DNA of 64,000 nt from Aquarana catesbeiana (Eukaryota > Chordata > Amphibia > Anura > Ranidae): positions 106,357,167 through 106,421,166 of the forward strand of contig NC_133327.1 in NCBI RefSeq assembly GCF_042186555.1, written 5' to 3'. Shown in pieces: positions 1-10,810 of the stretch. The number at the start of each line of letters is the position of its first letter. The first letter of the stretch is position 1. The translations under genes were made by a program, and so were the position numbers. The notes beneath the pieces were generated by a model, which worked only from the letters and a program-made list of their open reading frames with translations, ran no database searches and was not told the DNA's origin.

Positions 1-1160
1 GAAGTGATGAAACATTGCAATACAGACACTCATGGTTTGGATGAAGTCTCCAAAGGACCAGGATTTCTTTACTATCTTAAGCCTACTTTGAGGAGTTCCA
101 GCGTGTTCAAGAAAGGAAGAGGAGGCCGCAGTGGTGGTGGGGAAGGGTCGGGCTTCTGGGCTTTTGTGGGTGGGTGCAAGATCATTGAAGGAGGACATAA
201 GTTCAAGAATGAACTTCAGGGGGAAATGTGATGGAGATATTGAATTCCATATTTATATCAATGAGATTCAAGCGTACCATCGCGAGGACTTTCTAATTAG
301 ATTACCAGGCCCCATTTTGTATGATATGTACGTGTATGTATGAATATATCTATCTATCTGTATGTATGTATGTGTATGTGTGTATATATATATATATATA
401 TAATATATATTTATGGGTGTATTTTTTATAGGAACATGTGTACTAGAAGGTGGGCCTATTTAACTGATTGGCATCTCAAATACACCTTTTGTGTTGGCCT
501 GCTATCCGCATAGTAACTAAGTTACCCTATTGTTCGTAGAGAGAGCCAGGGCAGACATTGCGTCTCTTGAGTCCTTGTAATGCTAATTTATGGTATATCA
601 CAGAGGGCTGACGGTTGGAAATCAAGAGATAGTTAAAAAGGTACTCTTCAGGGGTAGCCAATCAGGATTCAATGCCACTTCTGAACCAATGAGGTGACCC
701 TGAGTTCTGATTGGTGGGAGTGGGTTCTAACAACATACAACCAAATACCTGGGGAGGGCTAGGTCTCTTCTCGGGCGGACGGTCTAGATGCAGGATGGTT
801 ACGTAAGACTTCTCCATACAATGTATCTCTATGTCTCTTTTCTTTCCTGTAACCTTTTCTATCGTAGGATTTGGCCGTAATACCTTATTAATCTCTTGAT
901 AGCATGGGTATGACCATTATGGCAATATTTATTATCATTGGTAACATTGTTGTTTTAAGGTTATATCATTTATGTTATAGTTGCTAATCTCATATTAACA
1001 CAAGTTTCTTTTCTGTACAATAGTAAGTTTAAATAAATTAGATTGTTACCCTTTTCGAACAGATATCATTCGTTCTTAATTTCATGGGTTGATTCATATA
1101 TAGATAAAAGGTTTTAATCACTTATGTATCATTAAATATATAAGTGAGGTAGGTATAAAG
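1..1160. other. Gene-poor flank with TA-rich microsatellite
   Basis: I see no supportable gene here. A TATG/TA simple repeat lies at about 355-415. The stretch 540-1080 contains CCAAT-like motifs on either strand (near 660, 690 and 710) and AT-rich DNA with an AATAAA-like hexamer near 1033. It could be an old LTR or promoter relic, but I found no matching second copy in the window and cannot name a family. At about 1163 it abuts the broken 3' end of the first DIRS-like element. Confidence 0.4.
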
Positions 1161-2729
1161 GTATGTGGGCATGGATCTCGTTGAATGGGCCCTAATTCTA
1201 GAAGGAGGGGTGCAACCTGATGCTTTATATGCCTCACAGATCGCTCCCCTAATCCACCTAGCAATAGAACTTTTAGATGCTTTGGACCCCTTCTTGGGGT
1301 CAGTGAACAAAACTAACAGTTGGGAGGAACTCCTAAACCCACTGGTCATTTCTAGATAAAGTAGAAGACATCTCTTTACGTCTAAAAGACCAAACCTTTC
1401 CCCTTCCGCATTTTTGGGAGAGGTGCAGAAACTAGGGAGGACTACCTCCTGGGACCTATGAAAGTTGGAAGAAACTTTGGGTAAATAGAGTGGATCGGGT
1501 TTAATCACCACCCTGTCCGCTAAAATCCTCAGGAAGGGATCTTTACAGGAAAGAGACTCTAGATCAGAAATCCTTCGCCCTGACGCAATAGCCAAAAGGA
1601 AGGACAACTTCAAAGAAATAATTTTCAGGGAAGCCTCATGCAAAGGCTCAAAAGGAGCCCTTGTTAGTGCATTTAATACCAACAACAGATCCCAGGGAGG
1701 AACATGTTTGAGGATCCTGGAAGTATGCCTAGATCTGGCTAAAAGAAACCTCCTGACTAAGGGATCTACCGCTAGTCTTCTCTCTGAAAATAAAGATAGG
1801 GCAGCAACCTGAACCCTAAGGGTGTTGACAGAGAGCCCCTTTTCCACTCCCTCCTGCAGAAAATCTAAAATGCAGGGAGTGGAAAAAGAATCTAAACCGG
1901 ATTTCCTTTGCCAGGAAATAAAAGTTTTCCAAACTTTCCCATAGATTCTTCTTGTGACTAAATTACGGCTGTCCAGGACAGTCTGAATAACCCTCTCTGA
2001 ACATCCATTTAACTGTAGGATGCGCTGCTCAGCCTCCAGGCCGTCAAATGGAAGGTATGAGGGTTTGGATGCAATACCGGTCCCTGATAGAGTAGATACT
2101 TTCGAACTGGAAGGGGCCAGGGAGGATACACAGATAGGGCCTTCAGAGAGGAGAACCAACTCATCCTGGGCCACCAGGGGGCAATCAGAACGACTTCTGC
2201 TCTGTCCTGAATAATTTTTCAAACCACTAGGGGCAAAAGGGGAAAAAGAGGAAAGGCATAGGCCAGGCTGAAGTCCCAAGGGAAGGACAGTGCATCCGTC
2301 CCCAAGGACTCTGTTTCTCTCTCCAGAGAGAACGCCGGTAGTTTCTTGTCGAGACTGGAGGCAAAAAGATCCACTGTGGGGAGACCCCATCTTAGCACCA
2401 CCTCCTGGAACGTGCCTTGATGTAGTTCCCAACCGCTGGAACTGATGCTCACTCTGCTCAGAAAGTCCGCCAGCACATTTTCTGACCTTGATGTGAACTG
2501 CCCTTACTGAAGAGACATAGATCTCTGCCCAGGACAGAATCTGCTGCGTTAACGACAGAAGTGATTCCGAGCGAGTGCCCCCTTGCTTGTTCAAGTACGC
2601 CACTGTTGTGGCATTGTCTGAAAATATTAAAAGGTCCTTTGAATATACCCTCTCTCCCAGAGACATAACTGCTTTCCTCACAGCCAGAAGTTCTCTGAAA
2701 TTCGAGGAGCGACCTGCTTCCTCTGGCAA
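1122..2729 (-). pseudogene. DIRS-1 RNase H / tyrosine recombinase remnant
   Basis: The 535-codon open frame starts in RNase H (FSDNATTVAYLNKQGG) and ends in a DIRS-type tyrosine recombinase with FLLAIASGRRIS (first catalytic Arg) and IRAHSTRS (HxxR box). It is not intact despite its length. The middle is out of frame: the matching RNase H tail, with LADFLSR and WGLPTVDLFAS, sits in another frame at 2219-2476, so two compensating shifts have occurred. After HSTRS the frame enters unrelated AT-rich DNA (MPTYLYTYLTYIF), and the catalytic Tyr region seen in the neighbouring element (FYQVDV) is absent. The recombinase would resolve or integrate circular DNA intermediates; this copy cannot. Confidence 0.85.
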
Positions 2730-2763
2730 CCAGGCTCCTTGAGCCTGCCAACCCTGTGAGTGA

Positions 2764-3701
2764 TCACCCCAACCCCACAGACTGGCATCTGTGGTAATCT
2801 TGACAGGGCAATTTTGTGCCTAATCCTTCCCCCTCTGCAGATGTTCTCGCTGCTCCCACCAGGCGAGACCTAGAAAATTCCCTTCTGGTAGTTTTACCAG
2901 CTGATCCAGAGAATTTTTCCTGCAATTCCAATGGAGCAAAAGAAAAGCCGGAAGGGGTCTGGAGTGCAATTGAGCCCAAGGCACCCCTGGAATGGCTGCA
3001 GTCATTAGGCCCAGCAACTGCATGATTCGCCGAAGGGAGATCTGAGGGAGCAGTTTGAAGGTCTGCACAGAGAGAAGAATTTTCACAATTTTCTCTTCGG
3101 GAAGAAAAATCTTTAGGGCAGAGTCTATTAGATAACCCAGGAAAAGTATGCTCTGTGAGGGTACTAGGCAAGACTTCTGTTGGTTGACCTTCCACCCTAA
3201 TTTTTGAAAGGTCTGCAAAACCAAACTGTAGGTCTTGAATAAGGGACTCCTTGCCCTGAGAAAAAAAAAAAAAAAATTCAAAAAAATCATCTAGATATGG
3301 GACGATTGATACATCTTGAATCCGAAAAAAGGCCATGACTTCGGCAATGATTTTTGTGAAAATCCTCGGTGCTGCTGAGAGACCAAAAGGAAGGGCATTG
3401 AACTGCCAATGAGACGGCTCGTTTCCCACGAGCACTGCAAACCTGAGGAACCTTCGGAGGCTCTGGCAGATTGGTACATGAAGCGTCCTGAAGGTCCAGG
3501 GTCACCATGAAGATTTCTCACTGAATAAATGTTCTCCATACAGAAACGTCTGTAAACAATGTATTGGTTCAGGACGCTTAAATTTATGCCCAGACGAAAG
3601 CCGCCGGAAGCTTTCTTGACCACGTCTTTCTTCTTGAAAGACGTGAGAATAAAATCCACGGATCTTCTGGGACAGGAGAAATAACTCCCTCTGTTTCCCA
3701 C
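2764..3701 (-). pseudogene. DIRS-1 reverse transcriptase remnant
   Basis: Minus-strand fragments in three frames give an RT fingers and palm domain: GGFRLGINLSVLNQYI near 3590, FNALPFGLSAAPRIFTK near 3390, and the catalytic YLDD box near 3290 (VSIVPYLDDFFEF). Directly after YLDD an A/T homopolymer (3259-3274 on the plus strand) shifts the frame. The palm and thumb continue in the frame of 2820-3290 (KLGWKVNQQKSCLVPSQ, FLGYLIDSALKIFLPEEK). The protein would have copied element RNA into DNA. At least three frameshifts make it a pseudogene. Confidence 0.85.
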
Positions 3702-3869
3702 ACAGAGATCAAATTTAACATGGCTTGCCGTCTCTTGGCAGGTGGGTAAGAAAAAAAAAAAAACTTTTTTAGCCTGTTGCCTTTAAAATTAGCCTAGTTT
3801 TGGAAGCCACGAAAAGGCCTCTTATTCTGGGGCTTATTCCTTTGGGAAGAAGGGAATCGTTTACCTTTC

Positions 3870-5153
3870 TCAGGAGGAACGAGATAAGACTTCTTCTAAG
3901 GAAGAACCAAACAACAGTTTGCCTTTGAAAGGAATGCCACAGAGCTTATTCTTGGAGGTAAGGTCACCTTCCCAAGATTTAAGCCAGATAGCTCGCCTAG
4001 CTGAATTAATGAGAGCAGAAGCCCTAGCTGCGGATTTCACCGAATCTGCTGCTGCATCAGCTAAGAAGGGGACTGACTTGGCAATGAGTGGGAGGGATTC
4101 TCTAATCTCTTTCTTGGGGGTGTTAGATGCCAGAAGATCATCTAGACGCTGAACCCATACGTCTAAATTTTTAGCCACACAGGTAGATGCTACCGCTGGG
4201 CCTAAAGAAAAAGCTGAAGCATCCCAGGCCCTATGCAGTAATGAGTCGGCCTTCCTATCCATTTGATCCTTAAGAACCCCAGAATCCTCAAAAGAAAGAT
4301 CTGATCTTTTGGACACCTGCGACATAGGGGCATCTAATCTAGGACACTTAAAGAAAACCTACTCAAAGTCAGGCTGAAAAGGAAATCTTCTTTTGTGTCC
4401 TCTGGATTGGAACAACCTTTTTTCAGGTTCTTTCCATTCAGATAAAATCATGTCTAAGAGACTGATGTACCAGAAAGGTTCTAGATTTCCGTCCCTGAAG
4501 GCCCCTATACATTTTATCCTGTACAGATTGAGCATACTGTGGCATCTCAATCTGCTCTGAGGTATAAATTGCTTTTAATAGTTCATCAATATCCTCAACT
4601 GGAAAGATACTTGGATGAGCTACCTGTATCTTCCTCTGATGCAAACTTTTCATCAGATGAAGAGACTGACTTCTCACCTTCCTCCAGATCAGAGGCATTG
4701 CGTGAACTAATAGTCTCAGATACTAATAAGGGAAGGAACTTGGCAGAGGTTGAAGGATCTTGAGCTATGGGTCTAGAAGAGGGAGGGCCTATACTAGTAA
4801 CCCTGTCATTCAGTGACTGAAAAGAATCCACTACCTCCTTCATAGAAGTCATTAACTCCTTAAAGGAGGAAGACTCTGAACTAGCTCTGGGTGGGATACA
4901 ATCCTCACAAAATAGCTTTTTATAACTATCAGAGAGCCTGGCTCTACAGTTCCCACATTTCTTCTTCACCGGTTTGGCCTAGAAGAGAGCAGAAACAAGG
5001 GCCATGAATAAAAAGGATCCATACAAAAAAAAAGTCCCTTGCTGTAGCTATCCACAGACCAGGGCTTACCTTAGGGGCAGTATGGGACCCGGATGCTGCC
5101 GCTGGTTCAATACGAGCGGACGTTCCATCCTCAGACCTGTCCTCAGGCTCCAT
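3870..5153 (-). pseudogene. DIRS-1 gag-like ORF with a candidate intron
   Basis: The ORF opens with an ATG at 5153 (MEPEDRSEDGTSARIEPAAA). The frame reaches CCTAAG followed by a GTAAGC donor at 5069, and a CTCTTCTAG acceptor precedes 4978. Joining them in phase 0 leads into AKPVKKKCGNCRARL, with two CxxC pairs that look like a zinc knuckle (CGNC and CEDC). Downstream blocks in shifted frames include EDIDELLKAIYTSEQIEMP (about 4590) and an alpha-helical C-terminal block (LLHRAWDASAFSLGPAVAST, RRAIWLKSWEGD). The last block aligns by eye with the gag of the second element (RRILWLKNWSAEAP). The function, by family, is particle or nucleic-acid binding. Several frameshifts are present. Confidence 0.7.
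4979..5069 (-). other. Candidate 91-nt spliceosomal intron in DIRS-1 gag
   Basis: The minus strand reads AAG|GTAAGC at the 5' side and CTCTTCTAG|GCC at the 3' side, with a pyrimidine-rich tract before the acceptor. Removing 91 nt keeps the reading frame (phase 0) and joins the acidic N-terminus to the CxxC motif block. Without removal the frame runs on through a low-complexity stretch (DFFFVWILF) before ending. Introns in DIRS-like elements are an established observation for the superfamily; splicing of this one is inferred. Confidence 0.5.
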
Positions 5154-5737
5154 GAAGCAAGCGGAGAACGGTCGTAGAGAAGACTGCTGCTGTACTGCAA
5201 AAACTGCGCCTAGAATGGCGTTTTTAGCAGGCCATTCCCCTGCAGCATGTCCTCAGTGTCTCCACACCATGCTCCTTATAAAAACTCAGCGTCCAGAAGT
5301 GCGTCATGTGACTTCCGGTTCCGGCGCCATTTTGCTGCATCACCGGAAGTCCTCCTGACGCCATCTCGGTACACTGGACTGAAGCATTTAGTAGGACACA
5401 GTTCCACACAGCAGCGCTGGGGAAAGGAAGGGAGTTGCCACCATTTACAAAGGCAAGTAACCCTTAGAAATAGGAAACCCTTCTGGTACAGACCATCATC
5501 CAGGACTTGGCCACAACTAGTCCTGGATGAAACCAGAGAAGGGGGGTCCACCAACCACAGTTACCAGACCATAAGAAAAGAACAAACGTGTCGGTGCTCC
5601 TGGAGGGGCTGGAAACACAAAACAACTGAGGGTCAGAGGAAAGGGAGGGGCCTTTTAAATTCTGATTTGTGTTTCCTGTAAAGGGCGGAGCCGATCATCT
5701 CTCAAGTAGCTGTCCTGGAAGGTGAGGGGAGAAAAAT

Positions 5738-5932
5738 TGCAATAAAAGCGTATATTGATTGGTTGGCGCAAAAGCTATAGTGTCAAAAAAAAAAAAAAAA
5801 AAAAAATAGGGAATAGATGTATGGCATTTTTTAATTTTTACTAGTATTTGCAGCGATCTAGCTGGATTGCGATGGACAAAAATCGGGCACACTTTTTTGG
5901 GATGAGTGACATTTATACAGCAATCAGTACTA
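5738..5932 (-). repeat. Fragment of the dispersed ~0.9 kb TTAA repeat
   Basis: The stretch is the reverse complement of part of the repeat at 19289-20165 and 42854-43832. Shared landmarks are TACTAGTA, the ATTTATACAGCAATCA block and the 'GCAAAAGCTATA' block. It is interrupted by a 23-nt A run at 5786-5807. Neither terminus is present. Confidence 0.6.
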
Positions 5933-6310
5933 TTAAAAAATCCTATTTTTTTTTTTTAAACAGCTTACATGTAAAATCCTTTTCTTTCGAAGGACATCAC
6001 AGGACACAGAGCCACAGTAATTACTGATGGGTTATATAGGTATCGCTGGTGATTGGACACTGGCACACCCTATCAGGAAGTTCAACCCCCTATATAATCC
6101 CTCCCCCTTGCAGGGATACCTCAGTTTTGTAGCCAAGCAATATAGTGTATTAGAAGAGGGGCGGGACCTCTGTGTCCCGTGATGTCCTTCGAAAGAAAAA
6201 GGATTTTACAGGTAAGCTGTTTTAAAAAATCCTATTTTCTTTCTCGAACATCACGGGACACAGAGCCACAGTAATTACTGATGGGATGTCCCAGAGCAAT
6301 GCTACCTGAG
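5933..6310. repeat. Palindromic DIRS terminal-repeat complex
   Basis: Two inverted half-sites (AATCCTTTTCTTTCGAAGGA near 5977 and its inverse near 6192) enclose a ~240-bp segment with 5' leader-like DNA. A second terminal repeat then starts at about 6222. The string TTAAAAAATCCTATTTT occurs as a direct repeat at about 5934 and 6222. The segment 5980-6125 is an inverted copy of the right end of the second DIRS element (12310-12457). This looks like one DIRS terminus inserted into or recombined with another, or the element's own complementary-region structure. Confidence 0.65.
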
Positions 6311-6338
6311 GGGGGAACCACGACAAAGTAGGGTGCAA

Positions 6339-8045
6339 TCAGACCTGAGGACCCTGTACCGCTGCCTGCAGCACACTACGCCCAAAGGCGATATCCTCAT
6401 GCCTTCTCACATCCACCTGATAGAAACTGGTGACTGTATGAACTGAAGACCAGGTTGCGGCCTTGCAGATTTGAGCCATAGAGGCCTGGTGATGCACTGC
6501 CCAAGAAACACCAATAGCCCTTGTGGAATGTGCCCTGATCTGAAACGGAGGAATCTTCTGTTTCAAACCGTAAGCTTGAATGATCAACTGTCTAATCCAT
6601 TTAGAAATGGTAGCTTTTGACGCTGCCTGTCCTCTATTGGGACCCTCTGGCAGCACAAACAAAACATCCGTCTTGCGGATCTGAGCAGTTGCCCCTAGAT
6701 AGGCCTTAACTGCTCTTACTACATCCAACAAATGTAGAGATCTCTCTCCCAGAGAGCAGGGATCTGGGAAAAAAAAAAAAAAAAGTAGAACAATGTCTTG
6801 GTTTAAATGAAAATCAGAAACCACCTTCGGTAAAAAACTAGGATGAGGGCGTAGTACCACTCTATCCTTGTGTATAATCAAATAAGGCTCCTTACAGGAA
6901 AGAGCTGCTAATTCTGATACTCTTCTAGCAGAAGAGATGGCCACCAGAAAAATTATATATAAAACACAAAGCGCTGTGATGCTAAATAGCTGATAATTAC
7001 ACATAAAACCAAGTGAGGCTGCTATCAAAAGTGTGTTTTCAGAGTCACTTAAAAAGAATAATATTTGAAGCGCTTCACAATGTGCATGAAAATGAATATA
7101 TAAGAATAAATATAAAAATAAATAGTCAAATAAATCCAGCGGTGAGTAAAAATTCCTAAAAAATCCAGCAATCAAAATAGTGTAAAATTATAAAAAATTA
7201 GTGACACCAAATGTGTAAAAAAAAATTCACATAAAAATATATAGGGATGTATTCAGAAGGTTCAATTATACAGGTGTAGAATCCTGATTGGTATAGAGCT
7301 TTTGATCACTAGCAAAGCTGTTTAAAAACACTTGCTTAATCAAGGTGTTCATTGACTTTCATAGTAACAATGTGCTTTTTGCTTCTATTCACAACCAATG
7401 TGAGAATCATAAACAGGCAGATAAGAGAAAAAAAACAATCATTGTGCAATAGTTAGGATACCAAGGTACACAGGCAAACTTCAATCCACTCACGTGTGCC
7501 TTATAATGATAAGGCATATGCAGGTTTTACTATAGCAGTCAGCCGCCTTAGACAGGAGCAGATTCAGTGCCTGCACTATTTTGATTGCTGGATTTTTTTA
7601 GGAATTTTTACTCACCGCTGGATTTATTTGACTATTTATATTTATTCTTATATATTAATTTTCATGCACATTGTGAAGCGCTTCAAATATCATTATTTAC
7701 ACCAGAAAAATTAATTTCCTTGTCAACAAGACCAAAGGAATCTGACTTATTGGTTCAAAAGGCTGTTTCTGTAACACAGCCAGGACCAAATTCAAGTCCC
7801 AGGGGTTTAGGGGCGCTTTAACCGGAGGATTAAGACGCATCACCCCCTGCATAAAGTTTCGGACCAAAGAATGCAAAGCAAGTGGCCGCTGAAATAATAC
7901 TGATAAAGCAGAGACCTGGCCCTTGATGGTACTCAAGGCCAGCTTCATCTCTAATCCTAATTGTAGAAAATCAAGAATTCTACCTATGACATATTTCCTG
8001 GGATGCCAACCTCTGGATTCACACCAGGTTATATAAGCTTTCCAG
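6339..8045 (-). pseudogene. DIRS-2 tyrosine recombinase, interrupted
   Basis: The C-terminal catalytic half (6339-6947) keeps all recognisable active-site elements: SSARRVSEL (Arg I), RAHSTRAIGVSWA (HxxR) and SFYQVDV with the likely nucleophile Tyr. The N-terminal half (7697-7948: STIKGQVSALSVLFQ, PFEPISQIPLVLLTRKL) belongs to the same domain. The reading frame is cut between RKLIFLV and AISSARR by a 744-bp insertion flanked by a 14-bp duplication. An A/T run also widens a loop (FFFFFPDP). Without the insertion the domain would look near complete, so the insertion appears fairly late in its decay. Confidence 0.85.
6956..7699. mobile_element. 744-bp inverted-repeat insertion in DIRS-2 recombinase
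   Basis: The 14-mer CACCAGAAAAATTA occurs at 6942-6955 and again at 7700-7713, which is a target-site duplication; removing one copy restores the recombinase frame. Inside are inverted arms at about 7048-7176 and 7578-7698 (TTTGAAGCGCTTCACAATG and inverse), plus ~90 nt of unpaired head at 6956-7047. No ORF of note. The 14-bp duplication does not fit hAT (8), Tc1 (2) or TTAA families. A retroposed or Penelope-like non-autonomous unit is possible but unproven. Confidence 0.75.
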
Positions 8046-8146
8046 ACTATGATAAATCATCCTGGAAGCTGGCTTCCTTGCATTAATCAAGGTAGATATG
8101 ACAGGACCTGAGAGCCCACGACTCTTCAGAACGTGGGTCTCAATAG

Positions 8147-9613
8147 TCAAACTGTCAAATTTAGCGTTTGTAAGGCAGGATGGAACACTGGACCTTGAGA
8201 TAACAGGTCTGGGCGTTCCGGTAGTGTCCACGGGGAACCTACTGTCATCCTTACTATTTCTGCATACCAACTCCTTCTGGGCCAAGCGGGGGCCACCAGA
8301 AGTACCGACTTCCTTTCCTGCCTGATCCTGCGAAGGAGTCGTGGTAATAGCAGAATAGGCGGGAATGCGTAAATCAGCGAGAACCGATGCCACGGAATCA
8401 CCAACGCATCCGTCCCGCATGCAAGAGGATCTTTTGTTCTTGCCACAAATCTGTCTTTGTTGAATCGGGATGCAAAGAGATCTACATCTGGAACCCCCCA
8501 TCTTTGGCATATGGCCCAAAAGACGTCGGGATGCAGAGACCATTCCCCTGGAAGTAACTGCTGGCGACTTAGATAGTCCGCCTGCCAATTCTCTATTCCC
8601 GGGATGAAAACTGCCGATATGCATGGCACATGCATCTCTGCCCAGACTAAGATCTGGTTCACCTCTTTGAGCAGCTCGGCTCCGGGTGCCTCCCTGATGA
8701 TTGACATAAGCCACTGCTGTGGCATTGTCGGACTGGATCCTGACTGGATAACCCTGTAGCCTGATAGTCCAGGCCTTTAGAGCTAGATGTATCGCCCGGA
8801 TATCCAGAACGTTGATGGGTAAGGTCCTCTCTGTCTTGGACCATACCCCTTGGACCGCAGCTTGTTCCAGAACTGCTCCCCAACCTGACAGACTGGCATC
8901 TGTTGTTACCACCATCCAGGTAACCGGTAGAAAGGATTTCCCCTTCTGCAGGTTTTCGGGTATGAGCCACCAATTGAGGCTCTGACGCACCGCATGCGAC
9001 AGGTGCATCGGAAAGTCTAATGCCTGAACCTTCTTGTTCCAGGTCGACAGAATACTGTGTTGCAGCATTCTTGAGTGAAACTGAGCATAGGGAACTGCTT
9101 CGAATGAAGACACCATCTTCCCTAGTAGCCTCATACAAAGGCGGACTGAGGGACCCTTCTTGGTCCTTACTGTCAGAATCAGCTCTCTCAAAGCAGTGAT
9201 CTTTGCCTGGCAGAAACTTCTGATGAGCAGGAAAAATGGGCACATGCAGATATGCATCTCTGATGTCTATTGATGCCAGAAATTCTCCTCCCTGCAGGGT
9301 GGGAACTACTGTTCGAATTGATTCCATGCGGAAGGATTGAATCCTTAGGCATCGGTTCAGATCCCTTAAGTCCAGAATGGGCCTGACATCCCCATTTGGC
9401 TTTTGGACCGTAAAAAGGTTGGAATAGAAGCCCAATCCCTGGTCCTTTGCGGGAACTATCATAATGACCTCCTGCGACAAAAGTCGCTCTAACGCTAGAA
9501 GGAGCAACTGCTTCTTCTCTGGGTCTCTGGGAACATTTGATCTGAGGAACCGAGGAGAGGGGAATTCCTGAAACTCCAGCTTGTACCCTAAGGTTACCGT
9601 GGAGATTACCCAT
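8147..9613 (-). pseudogene. DIRS-2 reverse transcriptase / RNase H remnant
   Basis: RT motifs run from QEVIMIVPAKDQGLGFYSNL and NGDVRPILDLRDLNRCL to SIDIRDAYLHVPIF near 9270. The sequence then jumps to KITALRELILTVRTKKGPS. Compared with the first element, about 100 codons including the FGLSxAPR and YLDD boxes are missing, so polymerase activity is lost. RNase H follows with VTTDASLSGWGAVLEQAAVQ and IQSDNATAVAYVNHQGG. After a shift near 8660 it continues in the frame of 8147-8725 (WGVPDVDLFASRFNKDRF). The element is a clear pseudogene. Confidence 0.85.
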
Positions 9614-9691
9614 CTGTCCTGGAAGTCCTCCTGCCAGAGCTCTGAGAACTGTCGCAGTCTTCCCCCCACTCGAGTGAGCAGGGGCGCCCCC

Positions 9692-10620
9692 TCATGCAGA
9701 GGTCTTAGTGTTTTGCCTAGTAGGCTTCTTTCCCCAGGACTTCTTTTGTCCCTGGGGTTGACTCTTGTCTCTGGATGCCGATGGAGGCAGCCGTCGAGAC
9801 TGCCTGGAGGCTGAAGCCCCCGGCGCTGGGGAAAGAGTCCGTTTGAAAGAGGGATGCTTACTCTTTTTCTTGACAGGTAAGAGAGTGCTTTTCCCACAAG
9901 AGATTCTCTTGATATAGTTATCCAAGTCCTCTCCAAACAACCTTGCACCATGAAATGGAAACCCAGCCAGTAGCTTCCTACATGGTGCTTCGGCTGACCA
10001 ATTTTTCAACCATAGGATTCTACGTATATGCACCAACCCCAGTGAAAGACGGGAGGTTTGCACAATAGAATCTCTAATGGCGTCAACCACAAAGCATAAG
10101 GCCGCTGGAAGGTTAGCAAACCCCTGGGCCTGCTGTTCAGGTAATACTTTGATGACCTGCTTAACATGGTCTCTTAAGTATTGACAGACTCCAATCACTG
10201 CTACTGCGGGTTGGGCCACTGATCCTGCTAAGGAGAAAACATCCTTCAATAGGGATTCCATCCTTTTATCTACAGGATCCCTGAGCATCTGAGCATTGTC
10301 TACAGGACAAGTCAGGCTATTATTTACGGAGGAAATGGTGGCATCAATAGCCGGTATTCCCCACATTAATAAACTTTTCTTCCATCGGATAAAGTGTTGA
10401 AAACTTTCTCGGCGGAAAAAAACGTTTGTCTGGGTGATCCCACTCAGAATAAATGAGCTTTTCAAGTAAAGTATGAACAGGAAAAGCATGTGCTGCTTGA
10501 AAAGGTTTCAGTGACCCCAAAGCAGAAGATTCTTTAGCAGTTTCAGGTATGGGCAACTTAAATCTGGAGCGGACCAATCCAGTGAGGATCTGCACTAAGA
10601 CTTTCTCCTCTTGGGAAGTC
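9692..10620 (-). pseudogene. DIRS-2 gag-like ORF remnant
   Basis: The frame contains PAIDATISSVNNSLTCPVDN, VDKRMESLLKDVFSLAGSVA and RRILWLKNWSAEAPCRKLL, ending in a basic tail rich in Lys, Ser and Gln (KKKSKHPSFKRTLSPAPG). The N-terminal part is in another frame at 10344-10595 (AHAFPVHTLLEKLIYSEWDH). The same CPVDNAQML block recurs on the plus strand at about 63790, which ties the third DIRS fragment to this family. By position and family it is the structural/nucleic-acid-binding ORF1 product. Confidence 0.75.
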
Positions 10621-10810
10621 GCAGAGGGTCCCTCTCCACCTGATTAATCCGAAGAGGAATCATCCGTCCCATCCTGAACCTCTGAAAGGGATTCATCTCC
10701 TTTATCCCAGAGCTCCTCTGTCTGAGGGTCTTGGGGAACAGAGGAAAGCCTAGTGCATTTTCTTCCACTGAGTGAAGACGTAATCACGGCCATTAATCTT
10801 TCCTCTAGAC

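Larger units (their letters stand above)
1165..5740 (-). mobile_element. DIRS-like tyrosine-recombinase retrotransposon 1 (degenerate, 3'-truncated)
   Basis: Reading on the minus strand from 5.7 kb down, the order is leader, gag-like ORF (5153 to 3870), reverse transcriptase (about 3700-2770), RNase H and then a tyrosine recombinase ending at about 1165. DIRS elements are known to carry gag, RT/RH and a tyrosine recombinase instead of an integrase, so the order is diagnostic. The copy is dead: frameshifts separate every block, and the recombinase stops right after its RAHSTR motif, so the nucleophile tyrosine and the 3' terminus are missing. The 5' boundary near 5740 is approximate. It is followed by a fragment of the dispersed TTAA repeat (5738-5930). 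Confidence 0.85.

Noticed and set aside
540..1080. Endogenous retroviral LTR
   Set aside because: CCAAT-like motifs and an AATAAA-like signal are present, but no second LTR, primer site or retroviral gene is seen.
5247..5681. 144-codon plus-strand ORF upstream of DIRS-1
   Set aside because: It lies antisense to the DIRS leader and has no similarity or codon pattern that supports coding.
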